A stretch of DNA of 64,000 nucleotides from CAUYXS01 sp965248495 (GTDB lineage: Bacteria; Chloroflexota; Dehalococcoidia; Lucifugimonadales; Australimonadaceae), in assembly GCA_965248495.1 (NCBI GenBank), contig CBDFJL010000003.1, positions 744,001 through 808,000 of the forward strand. The letters run 5' to 3'. The position numbers were made by a program, and so were the translations under genes. The notes below the pieces were generated by a model. It made no database searches, had not been told where the DNA came from, and saw nothing but the letters and a program-made list of their open reading frames with translations. This document shows positions 52,079-59,874 of this stretch, in pieces (position 1 is the first letter of the stretch; every line of letters starts with the position of its first letter).

Positions 52079-52680
52079 GCCGTGGCCCCGCTTGATACCC
52101 ACTCACCCCTTGGCGCTGGCGCCTCGAGGAAGTTGCGCAGCAGGTCGTGGCCCGCTTGCGTCATGATCGACTCAGGGTGGAACTGGATGCCCTCGACGGG
52201 GTGTGTCCTGTGCCGCACGCCCATGATGACGCCGCTCTCGGTCCGCGCCGTCACGACCAGCTCTTCGGGCACGGTGTTGGGCACGATGGCCAGCGAGTGG
52301 TAGCGGATCGCCTCGATGAGGTTTGGGAGTCCGGCGTAGACCCCCTTGCCGTCGTGGGAGACCGGGCTGGTTTTGCCGTGGACGATCTCGCCCGCGCCTG
52401 CGACCGTCGCGCCGTACGCGACACCGATGCACTGGTGGCCAAGGCAGACACCGAGGATTGGCGTGTGCTCGCCAAAACGGCGGACGACGTCGGTGCTAAT
52501 GCCGGCCACAGCCGGGGTGCACGGGCCTGGCGAGATGACGATGCGCTCTGGCGCCATGTGTTCGACGTCATCGAGCGTGAGCGCGTCGTTGCGGACCGTC
52601 GTCACCTCGGCGCCCAGCTCGCACAGGTACTGGTAGAGGTTGTAGGTGAAGGAGTCGTAGTTGTCGATGAGGAGGATCAT
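52075..52680 (-). CDS. trpG: Anthranilate synthase glutamine amidotransferase component
   Basis: A 201-residue class I amidotransferase that supplies ammonia to TrpE. It opens MILLIDNYDSFTYNLYQYL, has the nucleophile Cys in GVCLGHQCIG, and the His-x-Glu pair in IQFHPESIMT. The ATG at 52680 matches the usual start; an ATG at 52695 is also in frame. It follows trpE by 33 bp. Confidence 0.95.
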   Translation of the reverse strand: MILLIDNYDSFTYNLYQYLCELGAEVTTVRNDALTLDDVEHMAPERIVISPGPCTPAVAGISTDVVRRFGEHTPILGVCLGHQCIGVAYGATVAGAGEIVHGKTSPVSHDGKGVYAGLPNLIEAIRYHSLAIVPNTVPEELVVTARTESGVIMGVRHRTHPVEGIQFHPESIMTQAGHDLLRNFLEAPAPRGEWVSSGATA

Positions 52681-52713
52681 GGTGGGCGCCGGCATTCTAC
52701 TCGCGCTCTGGGT

Positions 52714-54168
52714 CTACTCGCGGCCCTCGGCCTCGGCGATTGCCCTCAGCGAGGCGGTCGCCTTCTGCAGCGATTCGGCGTGCTCGAACGCGGGGTCGCT
52801 GTCGTAGACCACGCCGCCGCCAGCCTGGATGTAGGCGACGCCGTCCTTCACGACCATCGTGCGGATCGCTATCGCTGTGTCCATGTTGCCGTCAAAGGCG
52901 AAGTAGCCGACGGCCCCGGCGTAGGGGCCGCGGCGCTCGCCCTCCAGCTCCGTGATGATCTCCAGGGCCCTTACCTTGGGCGCCCCCGATACTGTGCCCG
53001 CCGGGAAGCATGAGCGCAGCGCGTCGTAGGCCGTCTTCCCGGCCGCGAGCCTCCCCGTAACGTGGGACACCAGGTGCATGACGTGGGAGTACCGCTCCAC
53101 GTCCAGCATCTGCGTCACCTCCACCGTCCCGGGCTTCGCCACGCGGCCGATGTCGTTGCGCCCGAGGTCGAGCAGCATGATGTGCTCAGCGCGCTCCTTC
53201 TCGTCGTGGCGGAGGTCGTCCTCGAGCGCCTGGTCCTCCGCCGCGTCGGCGCCCCGGCGACGCGTGCCAGCGATGGGGTGGGTGTCGACCTGCCCCTCCT
53301 CGACGCGGACGAGCATCTCCGGCGAGGCGCCCACAATGGCGAAGTCCTCCAGCTCCAGGTAGTACATGTAGGGCGACGGATTGACGGCCCTGAGCGCGCG
53401 ATAGAGCTCGAAGGGCGTCGCGCTGGTGGGCCGGGCGATGCGCTGTGACGGCACGACCTGGATGACGTCGCCGGCGATGATGTAGTCCCGCGCGTGGCCG
53501 ACCATCCAGTAGTAGTCCTCCAGCGTTTTGTTCGACTGGCCTTGGGCGTCGCCTTCCGTGGGCCGGCCCTGGGGCGACGGCGGGGTGAGGGGCTGGCGAA
53601 GGCGCTCGACCAGCGCATCGATGCGATCGATGGCAGCGGCGTACGAGGCGTCGAGGTCCTCATCATCGACGCGGGCGTGGCTCACGACCTGAATCCGGTG
53701 TTTCACGTGGTCGAACACCAGCAGCGTATCGGTGAAGAGAAAGACGGACTCCGGCACGCCAATTGGGTCGGCGGAGGCCTGTGGCACCCGCGGCTCGAAG
53801 TAGTGGACGCACTCGAAGGCCAGGTAGCCGACGGCGCCGCCGACGAAGCGGGGCAGGCCGGGCACGGCGACGGGGTTGAATTGGCCGAGCTCGGCTTCGA
53901 CCAGCGCGAGGGGGTCGCGGGCGCCGTCGGGTTGGCCGGGGCCGGTGCGGACCACGCGATAGGGCTCGGTGCCGATGAAGCTGTAGCGCGCTAGCCGCTC
54001 GCCGCCCTCCACCGATTCCAGCAGGAAGGAGTGGGGCCCACGGGCGACCTTCAGGTAGGCGGACACGGGCGTTTCGAGGTCGGCCTCCACGTCCCGGTAG
54101 ACCGGCACGAGGTTGCCGGCCTTGGCCAGCTCGCGAAACTCCTCGATCGTCGGACGATACGCTGCCAT
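52714..54168 (-). CDS. trpE: Anthranilate synthase component I
   Basis: A 484-residue chorismate-utilising enzyme, first step of tryptophan synthesis. It has the feedback-inhibition segment LLESVEGGERLARYSFIG and catalytic motifs TIAGTRRRG-like (HPIAGTRRRG), DLGRNDIGRVAKPG and SCFPAGTVSGAPKVRA. Residues ~190-212 form a Pro/Gln/Gly-rich insertion (LTPPSPQGRPTEGD) before the conserved domain. ATG at 54168 has GAGGAG 4 nt upstream. Expression is controlled by the T-box leader just upstream. Confidence 0.95.
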   Translation of the reverse strand: MAAYRPTIEEFRELAKAGNLVPVYRDVEADLETPVSAYLKVARGPHSFLLESVEGGERLARYSFIGTEPYRVVRTGPGQPDGARDPLALVEAELGQFNPVAVPGLPRFVGGAVGYLAFECVHYFEPRVPQASADPIGVPESVFLFTDTLLVFDHVKHRIQVVSHARVDDEDLDASYAAAIDRIDALVERLRQPLTPPSPQGRPTEGDAQGQSNKTLEDYYWMVGHARDYIIAGDVIQVVPSQRIARPTSATPFELYRALRAVNPSPYMYYLELEDFAIVGASPEMLVRVEEGQVDTHPIAGTRRRGADAAEDQALEDDLRHDEKERAEHIMLLDLGRNDIGRVAKPGTVEVTQMLDVERYSHVMHLVSHVTGRLAAGKTAYDALRSCFPAGTVSGAPKVRALEIITELEGERRGPYAGAVGYFAFDGNMDTAIAIRTMVVKDGVAYIQAGGGVVYDSDPAFEHAESLQKATASLRAIAEAEGRE

Positions 54169-54186
54169 CGCACTCCTCGCGGCACG

Positions 54187-54218
54187 CAAAAAGCCCCGTC
54201 ACCAAAGGGACGGGGCTT
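54187..54218 (-). terminator. T-box controlled terminator before trpE
   Basis: A perfect 10-bp stem (54191-54200 with 54209-54218) around an 8-nt loop is followed on the minus strand by five T's. It directly follows the T-box motif, whose antiterminator pairing would exclude it. The trpE ribosome binding site begins within about 15 nt of the T-run. Confidence 0.9.
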
Positions 54219-54460
54219 CCGTGTTGCCACCCTTGTTCCCCGACGTATCGGGGCACTCTGCCAGCGCCTCCCGGTTATGCCGGAAGAGGCTGCCCGTCTG
54301 TATCGGGACGGTCCCGGCGGCCCTTACTCCCGTGGTTTGGGGGCCGCGGCTCGGAGGTCCATTCGGTCGCTGCGCTGGCACCGGTTCTCAGCTGCCCCGG
54401 CTCTCTGAAGCCACGCCTCGCGGCCTACTACTCCCCGTCGTCGCCTGTTATCGCCGTCGT
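54187..54460 (-). promoter_or_regulatory. Tryptophan T-box riboswitch leader of the trp operon
   Basis: On the minus strand the leader shows the stem I elements GGGGAGUAGUAGG, AGAGAGCCGGGG and GAGAACCGGUGCC, then a specifier UGG (54359-54361) in the context GAAUGGACCUC. Downstream lies the T-box motif AGGGUGGCAACACGG (54219-54233), followed by a terminator hairpin. UGG is the Trp codon, matching the trpE gene below. Uncharged tRNA-Trp should pair with the specifier and the UGGN bulge and prevent termination. I judged this from motifs, not from a covariance model. Confidence 0.88.
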
Positions 54461-54464
54461 GACG

Positions 54465-54494
54465 ATTGTCGGCGCGTGGGGGCGCGGGTGTCAA
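54465..54494 (-). promoter_or_regulatory. Promoter of the T-box/trp operon
   Basis: A perfect -35 box TTGACA (54489-54494), an 18-bp spacer and GACAAT (54465-54470, 4 of 6) lie just upstream of stem I of the T-box. The stop codon (TGA) of the upstream methyltransferase gene is part of the -35 box, so the foreign-looking gene ends exactly at this promoter. Confidence 0.6.
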
Positions 54495-55228
54495 ATGCCC
54501 TTGGCCGCTCCCGATGCGCGGCATCGGAAAGCAATGAAACGTGGGTAGCTCCATTCTATCGGGTATCTGGAGGCCGATTCTCCGGCGGGCCTTGGCTCTA
54601 GGAGGTCTGTAACGACGAATGACGCCGCTTTCATTGACGCCACATAGTCTTCAAGAGTGTGTGGGACACGCACGATCGGGGATGGCAAAGGCACCGGGTC
54701 CAGGCTGATCGTGAATGGTTCAGGGATCGGGTCACGATTCCAGTACTGCGGGATGGGTTGCTGCGGGTTCTTGTACGAGTCCCAGAACCAAGGGTGGACC
54801 GTGGTCAGCACCATGACTCCCTTTGGGCGGAGCAGGGTTCGAGCAGCCTCGAACGCTGGTTGGAGGTGCCGCATCTCAACCGTCGCCATGTTAAACAGGA
54901 CAACGTGATACGTACCCGTCGGTAGGCACTCAGGGGCCTCTTCGATCGTCGATTCCTGAAAGTCGAGTCTTGGAACATCGCCGAACTCTCGACGGGCGGT
55001 GCGGATCATCTCTAAGGACCTGTCAATACCAGTCACATTCCACCCCAGCCCGGCCAATCGCGCGGACATCACGCCAGACCCGCAGCCTGCATCAACCAGA
55101 TTGCGATGTCGTGCTGGCCCCAACAGCCGTCGAATCGTGGGCCAGAGCACGAGGTCGTATGACAGGTCTCTCCCTGACACGATTTGCTCGTGGCGACGAG
55201 CAGCATTGAGGCTCCAATCGCTAGGCAT
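54491..55228 (-). CDS. Class I SAM-dependent methyltransferase
   Basis: A 245-residue methyltransferase with motif I VDAGCGSGVMSARLAGLGW (about residues 44-62) and the acidic GIDRSLEMI after it; post-I and later motifs (VVLFNMATVEM, LRPKGVMVLTTVHPWFW) resemble the Methyltransf_11/25 group. The substrate is unknown. It is lower in GC than its surroundings and pairs with the next upstream gene (9 bp away), suggesting acquisition together. Its TGA stop lies inside the trp promoter. Confidence 0.85.
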   Translation of the reverse strand: MPSDWSLNAARRHEQIVSGRDLSYDLVLWPTIRRLLGPARHRNLVDAGCGSGVMSARLAGLGWNVTGIDRSLEMIRTARREFGDVPRLDFQESTIEEAPECLPTGTYHVVLFNMATVEMRHLQPAFEAARTLLRPKGVMVLTTVHPWFWDSYKNPQQPIPQYWNRDPIPEPFTISLDPVPLPSPIVRVPHTLEDYVASMKAASFVVTDLLEPRPAGESASRYPIEWSYPRFIAFRCRASGAAKGI

Positions 55229-55237
55229 GCATTGGTC

Positions 55238-55918
55238 TTACGTCGGGTTAGCCCGCATCACGTCTATCAGCGTTCGTGCCAACGCTATCACCTGTGGATG
55301 GTGCTCCTCTTGGAATACTGAGATCCTGTGATTGGGGATTGCTCCAGATGCGATCGCGAGTCGTCGACCACCGAGCCTACCGCGATTCAGTAACGTGAAG
55401 CGAGGGAACTCAGCCATTCCGCTTGGGTGAACTAAGACTGTTGCCCCAGCCTGTCCGAGTCGTCCGGTGAGATCTGACGGCTCTGCTACGTACAATCCAA
55501 CCTCAGCGTGTTCGGTCATCTGTGAGGTAATGAACTTTTCCATTTCCGCATTGCTTGCCACCCAGGCAAGGCGATTGGAAACGATGTCCATCGTGGTGCC
55601 ATCGCTGATGAATCTAGTGAGGAATTTGTTTATTGACTCATCCGTAGCATGGACCGTCTCCCTTATCCGACCTTGGAAGACCCTGTAGCTAGTAAAGGCA
55701 AGGACGGCGAGCTCCGCCGACAGTGCCAACGTGCCCCATTTATCGGAGACATCCGCCTCAGGGTCATCAAAAGCGTCGATGCCCGCGACCAGAAAGACGA
55801 TCGCGAAGACCGCCGCGGCGCTGGCAGCTAGTGCGCGGACCCAGTCGACAAATGTCCACCCATCCCAAAACGCAGAGATGAATCGACCGACAAAGGGTAC
55901 TGACTTGAGCCTGGGCAT
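55238..55918 (-). CDS. Hypothetical membrane protein in a low-GC islet
   Basis: About 226 residues, family not recognised. Two hydrophobic segments (about residues 30-52 and 65-82) anchor it, and the C-terminal ~135 residues are soluble. The soluble part (SDGTTMDIVSNRLAWVASNAEMEKFI, then VGLYVAEPSDLTGRLGQAGATVLVHP) might be a sensor or a nuclease-like domain of unknown type. Hand counting 55441-55680 gives about 52% GC. ATG at 55918 is preceded by AGGTGG; an in-frame GTG at 55927 overlaps the nitroreductase stop. Confidence 0.6.
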   Translation of the reverse strand: MPRLKSVPFVGRFISAFWDGWTFVDWVRALAASAAAVFAIVFLVAGIDAFDDPEADVSDKWGTLALSAELAVLAFTSYRVFQGRIRETVHATDESINKFLTRFISDGTTMDIVSNRLAWVASNAEMEKFITSQMTEHAEVGLYVAEPSDLTGRLGQAGATVLVHPSGMAEFPRFTLLNRGRLGGRRLAIASGAIPNHRISVFQEEHHPQVIALARTLIDVMRANPT

Positions 55919-55920
55919 GG

Positions 55921-56412
55921 CTACCACCTGTCCGTATGCAGGATGTCTTTGAGCGGCTTGCGCGCGCTACCGCCGCCGACCTTCGCGGGGTCGGGCGGGT
56001 AGCCGAATGCGACTACGTAGATCACGCGCATGCCCTCCGGCAGGCCGAGGACCAGCGACGAGCACTCGGTGTCGTGCGTGACGACGGGACACGAGCTGAC
56101 GCCCTCGGCCCAGGCGGCGACCATCATGTTCTGCGCCGCGCGGCCGGCGTCGAAGAGCGTGTGGTCCTCGGGCATGGCGATGGCGACGACGAACGGCGCG
56201 CCCGGCACGTGGCGCATGTAGCCGCCGCAGGCCGAGAGCGCCATGCGTTGGTCGGGCGTCTCGATGACGATGAAGTGGTACGGCTGCTTGTTGGTCGACG
56301 AGCCGGCCATGCGGCCTGCTTGAAGGATGCGCTGCTGCAGCGGGCCGGGGATGGGCGTGACGAGGTACTCGCGGGTGTCACGCTTGGTGCGGATGGCGAT
56401 GTAGGCGTCCAA
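55921..56412 (-). CDS. Nitroreductase-family protein
   Basis: A 163-residue FMN-dependent reductase, at the short end of the family. It has the opening IRTKRDTREYLVTPIP, the FMN-binding AGRMAGSSTNKQPYHF segment, the central DAGRAAQNMMVAAWAEGV and the final VVAFGYPPDP. It is likely to reduce nitro, quinone or flavin-type substrates. The start is TTG at 56412 with GGAGG 8 nt upstream. Confidence 0.88.
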   Translation of the reverse strand: MDAYIAIRTKRDTREYLVTPIPGPLQQRILQAGRMAGSSTNKQPYHFIVIETPDQRMALSACGGYMRHVPGAPFVVAIAMPEDHTLFDAGRAAQNMMVAAWAEGVSSCPVVTHDTECSSLVLGLPEGMRVIYVVAFGYPPDPAKVGGGSARKPLKDILHTDRW

Positions 56413-56466
56413 CGTTTTTGCCTCCGAGCGGGTTTCGCGTGCCGCCTATTGAGAGCCCGGCACCAC

Positions 56467-56624
56467 GGGGCGGGTGGGCGGGAACACACCCCTGAGTGCT
56501 CATTTCCCCGGCCATACGTTATACGTCAGGTGCGTCTCAGTGACTGTCTTATGTGTGGCCGGTTGTGGATAGCTCATGCGTGTGGAGGCTCCCGCTGGGG
56601 AGGTTGTTCCCACCCACCCGCCCC
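56467..56624. repeat. 158-bp element with 20-bp terminal inverted repeats
   Basis: Bases 56467-56486 and 56605-56624 are inverted repeats matching at 19 of 20 positions. They enclose 118 bp with a further nested 7-bp inverted repeat (56508-56514 and 56556-56562). The element lies in the 301-bp gap between the sortase and nitroreductase genes and contains no credible ORF. It could be a MITE-like element, a structured RNA or a bidirectional terminator. Nothing else is seen in the gap. Confidence 0.7.
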
Positions 56625-56713
56625 GCTGCGCTGTTTGGTCGGGCTGGGGCCGTCGCCCACGGGAATCCCGTGGCCCGCCCCGCTGTGCCGTTGACTGGGC
56701 ATGCGAGAGAGCG

Positions 56714-57556
56714 CTACGAGACGGCGGGCCCGGGCACCGGCGGCGGCGACTCCCTGAACCCGATCAGCTTCGCCGTGACCAGCAGCCGGTGGTCGTAGAC
56801 GCCGCGGGGCTGGCAGGTAACCAGCGTCAGGCGGGAATCGCCAGCCTGGTAGAGGCCAAGGTCATCTTGGTGGAGCAGATCGGTCTGCGTCACCCGGTAC
56901 AGGTACTGCATATCGCCGCTCTGGGCGATGACGTAGACATCCTCACCGTTGCGTAGCAGGTCGGGGACGCGGGGCAGCCGGGCGAACACGTTGCCCTCTT
57001 GCTGGATGGGGCTCTCCAGGTGCCCGAAGTACCAGCCGTTGCCGTGCGAGCCTGGGTTCGGCGTGCCCGGGATGTGCCCAACCGTGAGGCGTGGCGTCTC
57101 GTAGGCCGCGCTGCTCCCGAGGTTGCGGATCGCCAGGTCCTGCACGCTGGCGTTGACTCCGAGCGCCGGGATGATGAGCCGGTCCGCGCGGCCGATGTCA
57201 CCCGCAAAGGACGGCTGACCTATCGCTGATAGGGGAGCGAAGCCGTCCAGCAGCGGCTCCTGGCCGAGGTTCAGCGTCCCGCGGGGGTCGGCCCATTGCC
57301 GGTAGGACATGACCGAGCCGGGGTACAGCCACTGGGACCCAGGCGGGGGTGCGTCCGCCTCGAAGTCGGGTCCTGCGCGCAGGCTGCTGAAGGTGGACGG
57401 GGCGACGTCGGTGCCCACGACGATGAGACGGTCGAGGTTGCGGGAGGCCAGCGCCGTGTAGGCGTAGAAGGCGCCAGCGGCACCCAAGAGCACGAGGCCG
57501 ACGACCAGCAGGGACGCACCGAGGAGGGACCGTGGCCTACGACGAAGCTTCCTCAT
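56714..57556 (-). CDS. Sortase (class D/E-like)
   Basis: About 280 residues. A basic N-terminus (MRKLRRRPR) and one membrane helix (about residues 11-34) are followed by a linker and the sortase beta barrel. The catalytic triad is visible: His179 in YFGHLES, Cys248 in TLVTCQP and Arg257. It cleaves a sorting signal and joins proteins covalently on the cell surface. Sortases also occur in Chloroflexota. No gene with an LPxTG-type C-terminus lies in the window. ATG at 57556 was chosen because GGTGAGG precedes it. Confidence 0.9.
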   Translation of the reverse strand: MRKLRRRPRSLLGASLLVVGLVLLGAAGAFYAYTALASRNLDRLIVVGTDVAPSTFSSLRAGPDFEADAPPPGSQWLYPGSVMSYRQWADPRGTLNLGQEPLLDGFAPLSAIGQPSFAGDIGRADRLIIPALGVNASVQDLAIRNLGSSAAYETPRLTVGHIPGTPNPGSHGNGWYFGHLESPIQQEGNVFARLPRVPDLLRNGEDVYVIAQSGDMQYLYRVTQTDLLHQDDLGLYQAGDSRLTLVTCQPRGVYDHRLLVTAKLIGFRESPPPVPGPAVS

Positions 57557-57669
57557 CCTCACCACCACCCATCACGGGTTACCGCGGGCCGCGCATCAGC
57601 TGCCGTGCGGTCTAGCCCGGAGACGCGGCACTGCTCGTGACAGGTTAGGCGAGTTGGGCGCACGTGCGC

Positions 57670-57780
57670 CTACCTCATGCGCTGCATTTCGGCGCCGTTG
57701 CCGAGGGGCTCATTCAGGTATACGTCCCCGTTGCGGACCTTGATGCTGAAGCCACCGCCGGCCTCCCCCAAGAACCGGAT
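57670..57780 (-). pseudogene. Possible gene remnant upstream of the sortase
   Basis: Between the sortase and the tRNA (57557-57945, no intact gene) one minus-strand frame of 36 codons ends at 57670 and reads like a protein C-terminus (GGFSIKVRNGDVYLNEPLGN). The VRNGDVYLNEPL stretch recalls signal-peptidase-like folds, but the frame is closed by a TGA at its start and has no start codon with a ribosome binding site. It may be the end of a decayed gene. This is weak. Confidence 0.3.
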
Positions 57781-57899
57781 TCAGCAGCATCGCGGCCTGC
57801 TCGACCGCCTGTTTTCGGCGGGCGGCCCGCCTCTTCCCAGTAGGTGCGCGGATGATACACGGGTGCCAGGAACGCGACAACCAAGCCGTGGACGCCTCG

Positions 57900-57929
57900 T
57901 TGACGCTCCAATTCGGGCGACCCTATACT
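57900..57929 (+). promoter_or_regulatory. Promoter of tRNA-Val
   Basis: TTGACG (57900-57905), an 18-bp spacer and TATACT (57924-57929) form a near-consensus sigma-70 promoter. Transcription would start about 10 nt before the mature tRNA 5' end at 57946. Confidence 0.7.
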
Positions 57930-57945
57930 GCCTGGGCCTGATCGT

Positions 57946-58022
57946 GGGCGGTTAGCTCAGCTGGTTAGAGCGTCGCGTTGACATCGCGGAGGTCACTGGT
58001 TCGAGTCCAGTACCGCCCACCA
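57946..58022 (+). tRNA. tRNA-Val (anticodon GAC)
   Basis: A 77-nt cloverleaf with acceptor stem GGGCGGT/ACCGCCC, D-stem GCTC/GAGC, a 5-bp anticodon stem around the loop TTGACAT (anticodon GAC, reading GUC/GUU), TTCGAGT T-loop and an encoded CCA end. All four stems pair well. It carries its own promoter. Confidence 0.96.
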
Positions 58023-58103
58023 CCCCCGCACTCCGGCCCGGTACACCTCCACCCAACTCCCCTGGAAGAGGCGTCCAAGGGCTGTCGCCGGCCCAGTGGT
58101 TTC

Positions 58104-59054
58104 CTGAACGCATCCATCGCCTCCCACCTGACCTCTCCTCCCACCCCAGCGGCAGCGGGCATCGCGTCGCTGGCCCTGATTGCCGTGACTCTCGCCGTGC
58201 TGACCGTCGCGTGCGGCCCCAAGGCTCCGCCCTTCGACGGTGTTATCGCCGCGAGCGACTTCGCCGTCGGCACGAACCGCGTCCCGTTCGTGCTGGTCAA
58301 CGCTGACGGTGCGCGCCTCGAGGGCGCCGAGGTCCGCGTGCGCTTCATCTCGCTGGCGGATACCGAGCCGCGGCCGGGTGGCGAGGCAGAGGCCACCTAC
58401 TACGAGATCGAAGGCGTCACGCCGCACGTGCACGAGGAGGGCCTGGTCCACGACCACCGCGACGCCCGCGGCTTCTACGTGGTGGACGGCGTGGACCTGG
58501 ACGAAGCCGGTGTCTGGCAGATGGCCATCGCGGTCACGTCGGACCCACCCGTCGAGGTGTCGCAAGGACCGGCGTTCGTCGTGAGCGCTGCGCTGCGCGC
58601 GCCTGGGGTCGGCGATGCGGTCCCCGCGACTGAGAACCCCACCATCCGCGATGTCGCCACCTTCGCGGAGCTGTCGACACGTTCGGTCGAGAGCGACGAG
58701 TTGCACGAGGTGTCGGTGGCACAGGCCATCGCGGCGGCGCGACCCTTCGCCGTCGTCTTCGCGTCGCCCCGATTTTGCGTCACGGCCATCTGCGGTCCCG
58801 TGACCGACGTAGTCGCGGACATCCAGGGGCATTATGGGGACCGGGCCAACTTCATCCATATCGAGCCGTGGGACATCACCGCGGCCCGCGAGGAGGGGCG
58901 ATTGATCGCGTCCGCGGTCACCTCCGAGTGGCGCCTGCCGTCGGAGCCGTGGGTCTTCGTCGTCGGTGCCGACGGACGGGTGGCCGCACGGTTCGAGGGG
59001 CTGGTGGCCCGCGAAGAGATCGAGCTGGCGCTGGACGAGGCGCTGCGCCGTTAG
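58104..59054 (+). CDS. Thioredoxin-like lipoprotein with Cx4C motif
   Basis: About 316 residues. A hydrophobic run ending in the lipobox LTVAC suggests a lipoprotein. The middle part is beta-rich with several His (HVHEEGLVHDH). The C-terminal ~150 residues look thioredoxin-like: FAVVFASPRFCVTAICGPV (a Cx4C redox pair), FIHIEPWD, and EPWVFVVGADGRVAARFEGL. No ATG, GTG or TTG lies in frame between the tRNA and the signal peptide; CTG at 58104 is given as a provisional start. Either a rare start codon is used, or a frameshift hides the true N-terminus. Confidence 0.65.
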   Translation: MNASIASHLTSPPTPAAAGIASLALIAVTLAVLTVACGPKAPPFDGVIAASDFAVGTNRVPFVLVNADGARLEGAEVRVRFISLADTEPRPGGEAEATYYEIEGVTPHVHEEGLVHDHRDARGFYVVDGVDLDEAGVWQMAIAVTSDPPVEVSQGPAFVVSAALRAPGVGDAVPATENPTIRDVATFAELSTRSVESDELHEVSVAQAIAAARPFAVVFASPRFCVTAICGPVTDVVADIQGHYGDRANFIHIEPWDITAAREEGRLIASAVTSEWRLPSEPWVFVVGADGRVAARFEGLVAREEIELALDEALRR

Positions 59055-59056
59055 CC

Positions 59057-59818
59057 TTAGTCGATCGCCACGCCGACCAGACGGCCGATGCCGTTGGATG
59101 CGGCCACGGCGAGCCCGGCGAGGGCGATCATTTCGAAGGCCTGGCGAGCGACGTTACCCGCCGTGAGGGAGGCGCGCCAAACACTCACTGCGATCAGCGC
59201 CGCGGCGGTCGCGCCCAGAGAGGTGGCGAACGCCGGCGTCCCTTCCAGGAGCACGTAGGGGAAGACTGGGAAGGAGGCTGCTACCGCGAAGGCCCCGCCC
59301 ATGACGGTTGCGGAGAGGCGGGGGTGCGGCGGCTGGTCGGGAAAGCCCAACTCCTCAGTCATCATGAGTTTGACCCAGTTGTCCTCGTTCCTGGCCACCG
59401 CCTCCACCACCTCGTCGAGCAGTGGGTCTGGGATGCCTTTCAGCTTGAAGATCTGACGGGTCTCGGCGATCTCCTGTTCGCGCATGTGGACGACCTCCCA
59501 GCGCTCGCGGGCCTCCTCGGCTTGGCGATACTCGCGCTCGCTCTTGGATGAGACATAGGCGCCCAGGCCCATGGAGATAGCTCCGGCGACGAGCCCCGCC
59601 ACGCCACCCAAGAGGATGATGTCGGGATCGCTGGTGCCTCCGGCAAGGGCGGCGACGAGTGCGACGTTCGAGACGAAGCCGTCGTTGGCACCGAAAACGA
59701 CCTCGCGGAGCAGCCCACCCTCCGGCCTATGGCCTTCCGACGGGCGCATCCCGACCCGCTGGGTCCAAGGCATGATCAGACGGCGGACACGCCTGACCGT
59801 GCGTTCGATGGTCTGCAT
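59057..59818 (-). CDS. VIT1/CCC1-family membrane transporter
   Basis: A 253-residue membrane protein of the vacuolar iron transporter family (Fe2+/Mn2+ export). Typical segments are REVVFGANDGFVSNVALVAALAGG (helix 1), GAISMGLGAYVSSKSEREYR with a cytoplasmic metal-binding EEARERWEV region, and two pairs of C-terminal helices. ATG at 59818. It converges on the lipoprotein gene with 2 bp between their stops. Confidence 0.9.
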   Translation of the reverse strand: MQTIERTVRRVRRLIMPWTQRVGMRPSEGHRPEGGLLREVVFGANDGFVSNVALVAALAGGTSDPDIILLGGVAGLVAGAISMGLGAYVSSKSEREYRQAEEARERWEVVHMREQEIAETRQIFKLKGIPDPLLDEVVEAVARNEDNWVKLMMTEELGFPDQPPHPRLSATVMGGAFAVAASFPVFPYVLLEGTPAFATSLGATAAALIAVSVWRASLTAGNVARQAFEMIALAGLAVAASNGIGRLVGVAID

Positions 59819-59874
59819 CGCGCTCAGTTTACAGGCAGAGGGCTACAGCCAGGGCGGGCGCCGCGCTGCCTTGG

